Shown here one piece after another: positions 1 through 12,895 of a DNA stretch of 64,000 nt. The first letter of the stretch is position 1. Each line of letters begins with the position of its first letter. The translations under genes were made by a program, and so were the position numbers. Under the pieces are notes generated by a model. That model made no database searches. It was not told the DNA's origin and saw only the letters and a program-made list of their open reading frames with translations. Source of the stretch: Cardiocondyla obscurior (Eukaryota; Arthropoda; Insecta; Hymenoptera; Formicidae); the NCBI RefSeq assembly GCF_019399895.1, contig NC_091865.1:11165001-11229000 (forward strand), in the 5' to 3' direction.

Positions 1-2324
1 ACAACCTTTTCTCATTCTCCGCAAGAATATAACGTTTAAAACATTCTGCGCGTATCCACTTTTTATAATTAACTTAATTCATTCGCGCGAAAATTGTGTT
101 TGATTAATTACTGATTACATTATTATAAATTTAAATCTATGGAGATTAATATAAGGCGATTTGCGGGAGGGACAAAGAAACGCATGTGGGAGCCAGCAGC
201 GGTCGATGTTTTTGAAGCAAACCTTCGACTCGGCGCGCGCTTCTCGTCCGGGGTCTCTTCAGGCATGCATAGAAAACCGAAAATATCCAAACTGTCAGCG
301 CGCAACCTTATTTGAGATGTCTTGCCCGCGCCATTTCATTACCGCACTCGAACCGGCAGTCGTGTAATATGAATATGCAATTTTATGACCACTCTGGGGA
401 AACTCACGTACATACACGGGCGAGTTATGCGTTTCGTCCCTAGAGAAGCTCTCCGGGCTTATTCGGCAGGAAAGTTACGTACATACGGAGACGCGAGAGG
501 GCGAAACGCAAAGTACACCGGGGGTCTCTATGTGCACACTATGCATCCAGGTCCGCGTGGCGTGGAAATTTTCGGAATTCCTTTCTCGGTGAGCGGGTGG
601 CGTTCGTTCATTCGTTCGCCGAGCTCGACGTATGTCAATTCCTAAAACTGGCATGTATCGAAGTTTAAATGTCTCGAGAATTGCGACGATCTTGCGCCCG
701 ATCCCGACAAAATTATCCATGAAAAGTTTCGACGCGTCACCGTCCCTTTTCGGTAAATCTCTCCCGAACTTCTCTCGATTTCTACACGCGATTTTCCTCC
801 CCGTTTGCCGGATGATAAAAGCCAGCTTACGCGATTGTTCGGTTCCGGGCGCTCCGACGATCGTATTTAAGATCGTTATCTTTAACGACACTTGATTCCG
901 TATAGAAAGTCGTGGCGGCCGTTGACAGCTGCAAGTGCATTACTTGCGCGACAAGTCCACCGTGACGACGCCGGCAACAAAGGTAAAAGGGTGGCTCTGC
1001 TGCGATGGGCGTAATCTTCGATTTCTCACGAGCCAGTGCGTGACGAATTCTGGACAATATGATAGTAAAGGTACTCCGATCGTTTCTATTTGCTATTTCC
1101 TGCTGCGTAATAAGTACATTTGGATATTTCGAAGAAAATTCACATTAATCGAATTATGACGATAAAAACGAAAAATTATATTCCGATGTAATTAATATAA
1201 TTAATTTTGATTCACGTCTAAGTAACTGAAATAGATGTATCTTCGGCACAGGAGCAGAATAATATATTAAAATGATATTGACCGTGCTTATCAGTTTCTC
1301 GAAATACATTTTTCATATAAATCGAAGCTAATATCGTAAAGTTTTTAATATAAATTATTACACATGGAGAGTTCTTGTAATATTTTTTGCGCGACGCATA
1401 CGTACCGTTTATACATATTGGAATATGTAATTAAGTTTACCTTTTAATATAATTTTAAGAGAATTTGTGCAAAGACGGGGAAGAGTATATTGCGCTTTGA
1501 TGCATGTCATTTTTCGAATCAACCTTTACGATGCGTTCGTTAAGTAATTAGCTTATGAACTCTAATAAAAGCATAATAGTTACTGGGCCTTTGCTCAGTG
1601 CCTGAGCGAGGAAGCAACTCGATCGCCATTAAATTCAGCGCAATTGAGTTTGCTGCTCGTGCACCGGTTCGTAGAAAATCCGTGTCCAGGACGCAAGAAG
1701 GACGTCGCCATAATGCAAGCAAGATATAATAAAAATGTTAATTACGACGTACGCATGACTGAGGGAAAGCGGAAAAAGAAAAAGAACCTCGGTCGAGGCA
1801 GTCTAACATTTCGTAATAAATTCCGTTCAAGTTGAAATCAATATTTTCGTACCCTTTCGTTTCCATATCTCGTTGCTCAAAATAACGAGTTTGGGATGGG
1901 AGGAAAAAAAATCGCAGATAAAAATGACGCAAGGAATCAAAAGGCGATGGGCGCTGGAGTGAAATAGAAGAAGGAAAAAGAGGAAGCCTCATGCGCGATC
2001 TTAACGTCGTTGCTCTCCTGCCGAAACGTAATTTAAAAGTTGGCAAGCATCGTGCACTGACTGCGGCACCCTTTGCTGTTAATGAAACTTCCACCGCGGG
2101 GTCACACTTTCAATTTTCCACCGCGTAGCTGTGCACACCCTTCCGCGAGTATAGCCGTCTCGCACGTTGGTTTCCCGTTCCTTCCATACACAATCGGCGA
2201 CAAACGACCGCGTACTTTTCCACCGTTCTGCTTTCGTTCCCGACAGTTCCGGAAAGCACCTGTCTCCCTTTTTTCTCGTTACCAGCGATACTAATGCAAG
2301 TTTCCCGGTGAACAAGACTTGATG

Positions 2325-2345
2325 TTTTTTTTTCTTTTTTTTTTT
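2325..2345. repeat. Interrupted poly-T tract (T9-C-T11)
   Basis: Nine T, one C, then eleven T. The same layout, a long T run broken by a single C, recurs at 3111-3128, 17572-17594, 28227-28250 and 36050-36066. Confidence 0.8.
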
Positions 2346-3000
2346 ATCGTTTTCACACGTTATCAACGCTCATTTCATCGATTTTGCTCTCCGCTTTCTA
2401 TCCCATTGTCATATTTATGTACCGTTGATGTTGTTGATTTTGATACTCGATATAGTATCGGTATTAAGTGAGTCGATTGCGTCATTTCAAGCTGGAAACC
2501 CGTTTCCTTTTTTTCTTTACTCGCAAATCGATAATAATGTCAGCTTTAGCGTTAAAGAGGACCGTTCGAACAGCGCGCGAATGTCGATTTCATCAAATTA
2601 ATTCACGAACAAGGAATGCTTATTAAACGTTATACGTATATGTACAAATTGTCGAATTTGTAGGTACGCTCTTTCAACGGTTACAAATAATTGTACACAA
2701 TGAAAGAAGAACCCACAGTGTATTTCGGTATTCTAAATTAGGGTTGCGAATTTTTAAATTTATTTTAATCTTATGTATCTATTTGCAAAGGTCCTCGCTA
2801 TAAATCGAGAGCGTAGGTAGTCTCATTTTCTAGCTACTCTTGTCGCTGTGTATTTTCAATTTCGATTTAATACTTCTCCGGTAGGGAAAAGTAATCAATT
2901 TTTAATGGCTAACCGTGATATTTTTTCAAGAGATCGTTCGTAGATCGTAGAATAATTTAATTTCTTTTTTTTATTTTTTTTAATTTCTGCGCTTTCTGCG

Positions 3001-3560
3001 CTTCGATCAGAGCGCACGAGTGAACAACAGTCTCGAAATATCGCGAGACACCGCCGGAGGCGGACAAACGTAAAAATCGGGCGCGCAACGACGAAGATAC
3101 CTCGCGGCTATTTTTTTTTCTTTTTTTTCGTGGAAACCTCGGCCGGATTCAGTCGCGATATTCCGTCAAGGCGACTGACGGTGGCGTATGTACGTATCAA
3201 CGTATAACGTCGCGATGCGACGGGGTGCAAATAAGCGCAAAATGACTGGCGGCACCTGGCCATATTGGCGTAAAGTTGGAAAACGTCTGCCAATATGCAA
3301 GGGCTCGACACCCATCCTCGTTGCCTCTCGGAATTCATGGTTGGCGCTATTCGCTGCTCCTCTCCTTACAGCGAAACTTCTCCGCGCGAAGAAACCGGCG
3401 GTCCCGGCGACGGATGCGGAAAGACAGGAAATGGGGAAGGAAAACTTCGGCGGGACACGGACCCATATAGTTTTTTTTTTTCTCTCTTTCTCTCCCCCCC
3501 CGTTGTACCCTGGGAATACACGGGGATGCGTGAAAAACGACGTATCCGTTCGAACTAGAT
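3001..3560. other. CpG-rich patch with overlapping open frames on both strands
   Basis: This GC- and CpG-rich island lies in AT-rich surroundings. A plus frame (3188-3607) and a minus frame (3166-3702) are open together, which is expected where stop codons are rare. Neither translation shows a known motif, and both run through the T/C tract near 3470-3500. I see no gene here. Such patches can be regulatory elements inside long insect introns, but nothing in the sequence proves that. Confidence 0.4.
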
Positions 3561-6279
3561 GGGGAAACGAACATGTCGAATTTGAGATAGGTAATAAAAA
3601 GCGATGAAAAGTGGGGTAACTTTTAGAAAAGTATGTTGGAGAGACGATAACCGCGCGCACATATACGTACTCGTGATACATAGTAAGATCGAACACACAC
3701 AATATGTTTGAAGAAATTATCTCTCACCTACTAATATAAAGAGTTTCTTTTTTTTTCATTCTGTCATTATTTATTTACTATATACTATCTATTTTATCAA
3801 TTGCATTGCGCTACAATTATTCGCGTTAGTTAAAATGTAATTAGATATAGGAATCATGTTAAGATAATTCGATACAGTTCGATCATCATTGTCATAACTG
3901 TTACTGAATCTTGTATCGGGAACAATATAAACGCGAGTTGGGTGAGGCCGAGATTGAAACGAGCAACAAGTGTAACCTAGTGCAGTCGAGATATCGAGAT
4001 GTCAATCATGCAAAGTGAGATAGAACGTGAAAAATGTTCGCGGCAACGAAATATAGAAAGATTAAGCGAGCACTGAAAATTGCACACAGCCAGTATGGAG
4101 AAAGAGAAGATAAGCTTGTGTACGCGCATCTATCACTTTCCTTTAGCGGGAATACGTCAAACTTTAATAAATCTTTCATAATGCATGTACGAGTGCATTA
4201 TAAATCTATTCGAACAAATACATTCTTTATTCCCTTTAATTTAAATAATAAAATAACGCACATGCAAAAAAATTGTATTAACATTTTTATATTTTTACAT
4301 TCTAATTCAATTTTGTTTTTTTTCTCTTTTTCTTTTTTTCTTTTTTTTATATCAATTGTTTTTTCAAAGAAATAGGAAAATTCCTTAGACACTGCCGGAT
4401 TTTTATTACTATGTAAATTTAAAACCACATCACGAGAATAAAAAATTTCTTTCTCTCTCTCTCCTTTCGAACTATTCGAAAGAAGTTGAGCGATAGTCCA
4501 CGATTTTCAAATAAATCCGCTAGCTGACGAAGGAACTCTCGCAGAAATATCCCATTTCGATGGACTGCACCGGAAGCAATTCGCCCGAATCTGCATTGAA
4601 TTGCTCCTCGTCTATAGTATTGTTGAAGACAAGGCGAGAAATCCAGTGTAGTGAACAAACGAAAGAATTGATATTCTTTCATTGTGCGCGCGTCTTCTTG
4701 AATAATGCGTTCATTTTGCTCGTTCTAACGTACACGAAGCGAATGCAATTGATAAAAAGTAAACGACAATTGAATCATCATCGTGGAAATAGAAATCGGA
4801 TTGCGATCGTTATGGTGGGAAATATTAATTTTATATTAATATTTTTTTTTCTTTTTTATCTCAGAAACTAGGTGCATACGATGGAGTATTTACGTGTCTG
4901 GTGCGCGAAGAATATTCTTATCCCTACAACAACTAGTGTTCTTAAAATTACAAATAAAATTAAAGGTTGCTTGTAACGCGCCACGAACGATCGAGTACGC
5001 TCGTTCACCTATATACTACGCGAACGGTCGGGCCTGTACTTTTAAGTATTATAACTTGCACCGGTTGATTAAAATTGCAATATTTCTTTACGGCCGCGGC
5101 GTTACAAACGCCTCGTTAAAAAGCATACCCCGCCGCCGAAAGTTTTGCGAGCGCATAAACGGCGAGTCCCCTTTGACATCGCGCGTTCAACCACGAAATA
5201 AAGCATTAAACAACAACGTGGAAGAATTATTGACCGCACCGAGTGGCCGATCATCAGGCACGGGCGCGCAGTTAACGCGGCCAATAATTATCCATCGCGG
5301 TATTGCACGTAAGACGCGGCCCGTCTATTGTGCGCGGCCGCCTCCACTGTTTTCAATACGATTGTCCTCCGGGTCGCCTTATTGTTGAAAGTTTCCATTG
5401 TCATTATTATTTCGTCGCATTATGCGCAAAGATTTATGGGCTCGTGTAATTTCGTTCGGGGCCACCTTGATCCTTGGATTACTAGGAACGTGAATCTCCC
5501 TCTCGGACTCTTTGATGTATGACGCAATTTCGCGTCGCACATCCCGATGGAAATGCAAGGTACAAAAGTCAAAAACGATATAGATATTAGCGCTATGGAT
5601 TCGTAAACTTTATCCCTTTCGAAGAAATAACGAAAAAAATTTTGCACATGTACAACCATGTATGCGGCAAAAATTTTCGTCGAGGTATAAAGACTGTTTT
5701 TAAGTGGAAACAGAAAACTTCAATAGAAAAAGCCAGCGTGTGGTCGAACGTAGCGACAAAATGGAAATTTAAGAAGGATATTCGTTACAGAATTATTAAT
5801 GAACAATATTAATGATAATAATAAATGTTGATAAATAAATAATTGTTGTATACGAATAAATATTAAATATAATAATAACGATAATAATTAAAATTATTAA
5901 TTTATTTAGTACGCATAGCGAGTCGTATCATGCATTTTAATTTCACTTGAACCGAAAAGCCAAACAGCTGCACTGGGTTTGATTTCTGTATATTTAACTC
6001 GTACATCATTATTAATGTCATAAAGTAGAAGCTCTCGAAATCATAAAGTCTATCTTCATCAGTGCGTCTCGTCGCTCTCGTTTTTACACGCTTTTCTCGC
6101 GCCTCTGCTTCGCGTTTCCTGACTTTTCCTCGTTCTTTCGCAACTGGCATTCTGCCTAGCAGCAAAGTAGAGACCCGAGGTGGAAATGGTTCAAGTGGAT
6201 CTCGACGCCCTGCATCCCTCTCTGGTCTACGTTTCTCCGATCCATGACCTCACGAGCCGCAACCCCCGATGACGGCGAC

Positions 6280-6297
6280 GCCGCCGCCGCCGCCGCC
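6280..6297 (+). repeat. (GCC)6 trinucleotide repeat
   Basis: Six uninterrupted GCC units lie within a CpG-rich patch (6060-6480). In one plus frame (from 6244) they read as poly-alanine, but no gene model supports translation. Confidence 0.8.
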
Positions 6298-6596
6298 ACC
6301 GACCTCTCTTTTTCCCGGTCGCCATCCGTTCGTTTCTGCCTTTCAAGAGTCGAAAATGCCCGGTGCTCGCTCGACTCTCGAAACGGCGGCAAAAGTGGAA
6401 ACCCGAGAGGGCTTTTTCACCGCGTTGAAAAACTAAAGGCGTGCTGCGTTAATAACGAGGCGGAAAGTATCGGTACGAGTGCCGAGTCCTTCTTCGTGTT
6501 TGCCCACCGTAACATAGTACTTTCTCTTAGCTAGCGAATCTACAGAATGTCTCGTTTCTACTGAATCGATTCGAATTTAATGGCTGATTTTCTTCA

Positions 6597-6614
6597 TTTT
6601 TTTTTTTTTTTTTT
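6597..6614. repeat. Poly-T run of 18
   Basis: Eighteen uninterrupted T residues. No target-site duplication or element body was recognised beside it, so I do not call it a retrotransposon tail. Confidence 0.8.
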
Positions 6615-8220
6615 ATTTTGAAGAACTTGAAATTGCTTCCCTCCCGCGTCGAAAAGATTGCAGAAATTTAACGACGGAAAGAAACTTGCTTGGAATAATT
6701 TTTCAATTTTAAAGATAAAGTATTTTTGCGATTAATACCCGAACTAAAGTTCCGTTGAAGTTCAAATAAAAATGGGTACTTGAAAAATATTTCATTATTT
6801 TTTTTTTTCACAGCATAATTAATTAAACGATTTTTTTCCTTTCTTGAACGCGGGTGAGATACATATATTTTTCTACAAACTGATTACGTTTGATATGTAT
6901 GATTTTATGTTATTTTTACACGTTAACCTCGGCCTGAAATCTTCTAAAATATCCCGTAACCGTCAACGACGGGCCCAACGAATTCCTTCCGTCGTTCTCG
7001 CACGAACCCGAATTTGCAATTCTCGTAGACGATACGAAGGAGAGATCGCCGGAGGGTCGCTTCAATTTCGCGAAGTTGGGCTGGCTCTTCGTGTAAGATT
7101 TGCATCGCAACTCTCAGAGCTGCGAGCGTCGCTTTCCTGACCCTGGTTCTAATTCTCGAATACTATTTGGACGTCCGATTCTCCAATTCTCATATTCGCC
7201 TAATTTAGGATTACTACATGATCTGTGTACTATTTACAATTATCGTGTATTAATTATTTAGTAGATTATTTTAATTATAATAGACCTTTAAGTTTGATTA
7301 ATTTTGTTTGTTGTTTTGTTAATTTGTCTTACAGTTTCACGTATTAAAAAAAATATGATCCGAACAAAGTATCGACCGAGGATTACTCGTAACGTTAATC
7401 GTCAGTTTTTTTTTTTTTTTTGTTATTATGAACATGAAAATTATCTAGTGACAGTGCAATATTTGGTTTTAATTTTCACGGCATCGATAGAACGCACATC
7501 CGTTATTTAATGCATTTCACGTTAATTATCTGTACCAATTACACATCGCAAATACCTTTGATATTCGAAGCGGAAAATTACTAAAGCGTAAGCTTTTCAC
7601 ACAAAACCAACATCATCGGTTGCCGTCAACATGCCGGTGAATGAGGATAACAGTTTGTTGTCTGAACAGCATCGCAATGAAGTCGGCAGTTGTTGTTTAA
7701 TTGCGTAATTGTTTAATTACTACTTTAACTAGTGTTACACTTCATAAATTGTTTCGAGTTATCAGAGAAGTGTGCTCTATTCGAGTGACATGATCTCAGG
7801 ACTGTTATCAAGCTGCTGTAATTATTAAACCGAACAACGTACTAGAAATAGTGAGAATTTGCGTAATTTTTTCTTTATTCATCACAAATTGTATAAAAAA
7901 TAAATTAATAAATAAATAAAAAATTAATTAATATTATTGAAATATCAATTAAAAAAATATTTTTAATTTTAGATTTATTAATTTTTTTTTTTTAATTATA
8001 ATACTTGTATTTTCATATATTTGAATTAAAATATCTATACGTGCGTTACGCACGAATAATCTACGAAATTACAGCAACGCCATCATGACGTTTTACTTTA
8101 ATATTTTACCGGTGGCAAGTTGCGTCAACGTTAACTCTCGTATTGTGTTCCTCAAGAAGCGGAAGATTTATAAGGTCAAGTGGCACGACACGATGCCGCC
8201 AGTAACCTTTACGAGCGTCA

Positions 8221-8255
8221 TTAATATTTCGTCATCCTCTCTGTTTCAGGTAAGT
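8221..8255 (+). promoter_or_regulatory. Recursive splice site (ratchet point) candidate 1
   Basis: A pyrimidine tract (8229-8247) ends in TTTCAG, with the AG at 8248-8249. A full-consensus donor, GTAAGT, follows directly at 8250-8255, leaving a zero-length exon between acceptor and donor. A TTAAT branch-point-like motif lies just upstream at 8221-8225. This acceptor-donor fusion is the established signature of recursive splicing in long insect introns, where the upstream exon joins here, regenerates a donor, and the rest of the intron is removed later. No open frame follows that would make it an ordinary exon. Seen: the motif. Inferred: its use and the plus-strand host intron. Confidence 0.65.
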
Positions 8256-11200
8256 CGTGCCGTTTCACCCCCACCCTCTTTGCAAGGGAGAAAGATGGCC
8301 CTTGGGAATACGCAGATCGACGCAGCCAACTACGTCCCCCCAGACGGCCGTTCTTTCACTGCACGTTTCGTTTCCGAATTTAAAAAAAAAATTCGCGTGA
8401 GTTGACGAATAATTTATTTGCGTAATTATATTGCAATCGAGCTGCCAATCATCATTTCATAATTATCATTGATTATCGCACCTGGCATTTTGAGGGAGTA
8501 ACGATGGCGTGTCTTAATTCAATCTTACTCTCATTTAACTCTCTCATCAATATCTGTCGTTTTTCGTTTAACGTCGGGTAATAATTATTAATTAGAAGAA
8601 ACTAAAACGCGCTATTAATGCCAGATGTGGATGCATTCACCAAAACAGCATATAGAATTTCTTTAATAATTATAGATTGTCATATACGTGTTTAACAAAA
8701 AAAAAAGGTGCAAAGTTATGATTTATTTATGATTTGCCTGTTGGTCATTTTTTAAATCGAGTAAATTATTTCAAGGAGAAAAAAATAAAATAAAATTAGA
8801 CTACGGACGGTAGTTAAGCAGCAAAATAAAATAAATAAGAGAAAGAGACGCAGCGGGCTGACGGTTGCGAGCATAAACACTGTTTCATAAACGTCGGGCG
8901 TTACGCGCAGCGCGGCATAGAACGAGAGTCGTGTCGAGATAGTGAAGAGTCGGGCTTGCGTAAAAGGACGGAAGAGAAATGGGTAGGTGCAGCGACAAAA
9001 ACGGCGATTAGTGGAGGTGCTGACAGTGCTCGGGGTGGGTAATGCTGACCACACACCGCAGCGTACACCTGCAATCCGGCCCTTCCTCTGGTGTTCGGCC
9101 GGTTTCGACCGTCCCCTCTCAATCCGGCCGGTTCACGGAATCAGAGATATCCGTACCGCCGCCGATAAAATAATGATCTTCGACAAGCGTCGGTGAAATA
9201 AAGCAATCGTGGCCCCTTTTTGTCCCGGGCCCTTCCCGCCGCGGCGCGGCGATTCGATCTCCCAATCTCATCAGCGAAATTACGGAACTTCAACGTTGAA
9301 TTGGTGGGAAATAATCGATCGACCGTAACGAGGAAGGTTAATCTCCAACTTAAAATGGTAGGGCTCTCGTTTCTTATTCCCCGTATTCGTTTGAGATAGC
9401 GATCGACGAATATTTTGTTTTAATATTATGAAAAAAAGAAACGGAAAATTACAAAAATTTCAATAGATCTCAAATTACACGTTTGGATATCTTGTATTAT
9501 GGCAAATTAACGTCTGTATTTAAGTCTTATAGAATTTCTTTTGAGATCGCTAATACTATTAAATGTTTTAACGTAACAAGAGAGGGATTAAGTTTAAAGG
9601 TATACGTATATCATTTACGAACTTCACGAGATATTAATTGCGTCAACTCCAAGTTCGAACGCCAACGCTGTCTGGTTATTAAGTTTTCTCGCTCGGATGC
9701 CACCGAAAGCTTAATGAAATAAGGAACGCGAATAAAATAACTCGTCGGAGAAGGGTGGATTACAAGGAGGCAGACAAATAGGACGGGAAACTTTCGAAAT
9801 GGATAAATATCGTTAGATAAATCTGAATATTTCTAATATTCATTATTACGTCGTGTTAATTAATCGCTACGCGTCTAAAAAAAAAAAAGGATTAATTAAA
9901 TAGTGGAGTAGTTGACGCCGGGGAAAATATCTTCCGTTTCGAGGTTAATGAAACGAGTAGCGGGAATAACATGATTTTTGGTCTTTTGCCAGCGAGTTCC
10001 GCGGACGCAAAACAGACGATCGTTATGTCGTGAAATTTCGAGGATCGCAAGACCGTTTTATTAACTATCTCTGCCGCAGGGCGCCATCCTCGAGATGGTT
10101 CCGTTTATCCTTGAGATTTACATGTTGATCTAACTAATTAGATCATCCGCATACAGTGGAGAGACAGCGGTTGTTGAATATAGTCGGGATCGAATAGAAC
10201 CTTGGATATCTTCTTACCGCTGATATTTTTATTTTCTTTTCGATGAACGTTATTCTTTGTGATAATATTATTTATAAAACATATCAGTTACGATAAAAAA
10301 AAAACTAATAATTGCGCGACAGATTAGACTTTAATGAATAAAAAACTATTTAACGATCAAATTACGTGTGTCTGTAATTTATTATTAATTGGTAACTCAA
10401 TATTATTTAATGAGACACAATAAAGATCAAAATTATTGCATTTTACTAGACGTGATATACGTCAATTTGCAAACATATTTTAGTTGAAATTTGTAACATT
10501 GAAACACATAATAGTTATTTAATATTAGAATTTAATTGCAAAGTTTTTAATTGCTTAAAAATTAAATTATAATTGTATATAATTAAAAATCAGAATAAGC
10601 AAGTTACGTGTTAAACTTGTCTCTGTTAATGCCGGGAACATAAACGCGCGCGAGAAACAGTCCTAATTGCTAAGCAAACGTAGAAGGGGATACGCGAAAG
10701 ACGATGGTTATTGTTTCAGAAAACGATTAGATGGAACACGACAGTTTATACTTTATAGTATAGAACTAGACGTGGAAGTAGAGTCGTAAGAACGGCAGCA
10801 AACATTGCATACGGAGTAATAATATTAATTTAATACGCTTGCCAAATTTATTACAGCGTTTGAAATCTTTTTTTTTTATTTAAACTTAATATTCTATAAA
10901 TTCCAAATTAAACGTTAATAAATCGTTAGAAATTCTGAATAAGATCTTTCGTTGCTCGTAAAAAGATGACGCTTGTTTCTGATATAAGTTACAATATTTC
11001 ATTTACCAAAATAGAAAATGCAATCGCCGCAATACTATTGGAATACGAAACGCTGCAAGTTAGCCGTGCTGAATTATAGGTTTCGCTCGCGGATAAGCGC
11101 GGATGGCGCGCACGCTGTATCGCGCTTAATAATCTCAATTAAAATCTATAATTACTTTCCGATTTGACTGATTCGCCGCAGGCCTTGTGCTCGTCGAGTT

Positions 11201-12420
11201 TACCGTTTCATCAAGCATCCGGTGGATCGCTAGCAGCCTACAGCTAGCCGGATCTCACCTCGATTCACCGATTTATAAAGCGATAACTTGCAGCTATTTC
11301 GATCCGGATGAGGTATCTTCGTATCAAACGAGGCGGTTTCGTCTCATCTTTCGAGAAGACGATTTAATTTCTCTCCATTATAGGAAACCTCCCTCTTTCC
11401 TTTCAATCCGCCGGGGAAAAGAACGTAGCGAAGAAGAATGAAAACTCCCTCGTTCTTGTCCCGGTGATCTTTGATATAATAAATTGCCCTCATTACGGGG
11501 CTATTGCTCAAAGCTGTTTTAGAGGGAAAAGGGAACGGGTTGCGAGAGAAAAGAAAGGCAAGAGAAAATGAAAGAAAACAATGGAAACGAAACAGCGAAA
11601 AACGGGGAAAATGAAAGATCTGCGATCGTCAGCGTGAAAAAGTGACGCGTTCGCGACGAATTAAAGCGAAATGGCTGAAACCGCGTGTGTTTTCTTCAGT
11701 AAAGTGTGTACTCTCCATGGCAACGTGGCTAATTAAGTGACCTAATTGACGAATAAAGCTGAAGCGTTTGTTACAGAAAAAAAAATCAAACGGCGTCGAC
11801 AGTCGACAGAACGTTAACTTCGCTACTTAATATTTTATATAATTATTTCTCTACTTGTTTTCGAGTGAAATTGATCGTAACGAATTTCGATTGACAACGC
11901 TAAGCAAGCTAATCTGAATATTTCATATTGATTTTTCATGCGTTTCAACAGTGGTTAAACGTCTTTTAGTATCGTCGACCTCGAGCTTGACTCACGGATA
12001 GACGGATGCAATTAAAACACGCGAAGTAATTGAATCGTACAGTCGAAAGTTCTCTCTTAATAGTCGCTATCAGCACGTAACGGTTGTTTTAACGAGTATC
12101 GCTAGGAATATGGTTTCCGCCTCGACCGCCCTACAAGCGCATTCTAATTATCTTTTGCCTTCCGCGAACTCTTTTAATGACATCGGCCCTTCATCAGATC
12201 CATTTTCAGTCACCGTTTCGCTTTCTGTAAGCGTGCGAAACCGCGTTTTGTGTACGAAGCCATCATCGTCGTCTGCGTCTCCTTGTGCGTCGAGTTCAAA
12301 TAACCCCGCACCAAGGGAATCGAATCGTGGAGGTAACGGTAATTGGCGCGAACTTAATTACCGCGTGGCTTCGCCTGTCGCACTAGACGTTTATTTTCGC
12401 ACTTCTTTAAAGGGGAAAAA

Positions 12421-12428
<8 letters not shown>

Positions 12429-12451
<23 letters not shown>
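12429..12451 (+). repeat. (AG)n microsatellite
   Basis: About eleven uninterrupted AG units directly follow an A run that starts near 12416. GAGA-type tracts can bind GAGA factors in insects, but a plain microsatellite is the simpler reading. Confidence 0.85.
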
Positions 12452-12808
12452 CATTTTCATCTGATACTTTCGAAATACTCTATCACACAACTGCGTTTTC
12501 GCACCGCGGGAAATAATACGGGGAACGTATCGCAAATCGTGCACTTATTCGCAGAGTGATTAAATTGCTTCATTAGACTCGGTGATTCGGATGCTATTAT
12601 AAATGTATGTACAGTAATCATCGCGTCGAGCGATCTAGCCGAGATTTTAAATCCCGAAGAAACTCGGCAATTACGATATATCGGTCCGGACAACGTAGTG
12701 CGTGACGTGTAATTATCGCGTGACCGTACCGAGGCGCGTAGTACGCGTATAATAATACAAATCGATCCGCAGTCCGTTGCTCTCTCGCGTTAAGGTGTTT
12801 ATGCACTT

Positions 12809-12895
12809 AGCGAACGAACACAGTACCGCGAACATTCGTTCAACAATGTGTTACTTTCGTGGTGATTGAATTGTTTGCGAATGTTCCCGTTCGCT
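12809..12895. repeat. Imperfect inverted repeat, possible remnant of a small DNA element
   Basis: Three blocks pair in order across a centre near 12858: AGCGAACG (12809-12816) with CGTTCGCT (12888-12895), AACATTCG (12831-12838) with CGAATGTT (12878-12885), and AACAAT (12842-12847) with ATTGTT (12870-12875). Spacing differs between the arms (14 extra bases on the left between the first two blocks), so the structure has drifted or was never a perfect hairpin. No transposase and no clear target-site duplication are visible. Confidence 0.45.

Larger units (their letters stand above)
1..8240. other. Non-coding stretch, probably intronic
   Basis: No coding exon could be supported here on either strand. 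The stretch alternates AT-rich DNA with CpG-rich patches near 400-1060, 3000-3560 and 6060-6480. Open frames up to 178 codons (minus, 3166-3702) fall in the GC-rich patches, overlap open frames on the other strand and look like products of stop-poor composition: no domain, no consistent splice borders, and homopolymer runs translated as poly-Lys or poly-Phe. Several T runs interrupted by a single C are present. If the ratchet point at 8249/8250 is real, this is the 5' part of a long plus-strand intron. Confidence 0.6.

Noticed and set aside
3166..3702. 178-codon minus-strand open frame, the longest in the window
   Set aside because: It overlaps a 139-codon plus frame in a CpG-rich patch, translates a T/C tract as poly-Lys, and has no domain or splice context.
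4843..4871. Plus-strand acceptor ATCTCAG plus a 7-nt microexon before GTGCAT
   Set aside because: The acceptor looks good but the donor is weak, and a 7-nt exon cannot be supported by sequence alone.
4894..5388. 164-codon plus-strand open frame starting at a GTG codon
   Set aside because: No recognisable domain, a GC-rich stop-poor patch, and antisense frames open in the same place.
12110..12559. 149-codon plus frame, Ser-rich
   Set aside because: It runs through the A run and the (AG)n tract as poly-Lys then Arg-Glu, which marks it as non-coding.
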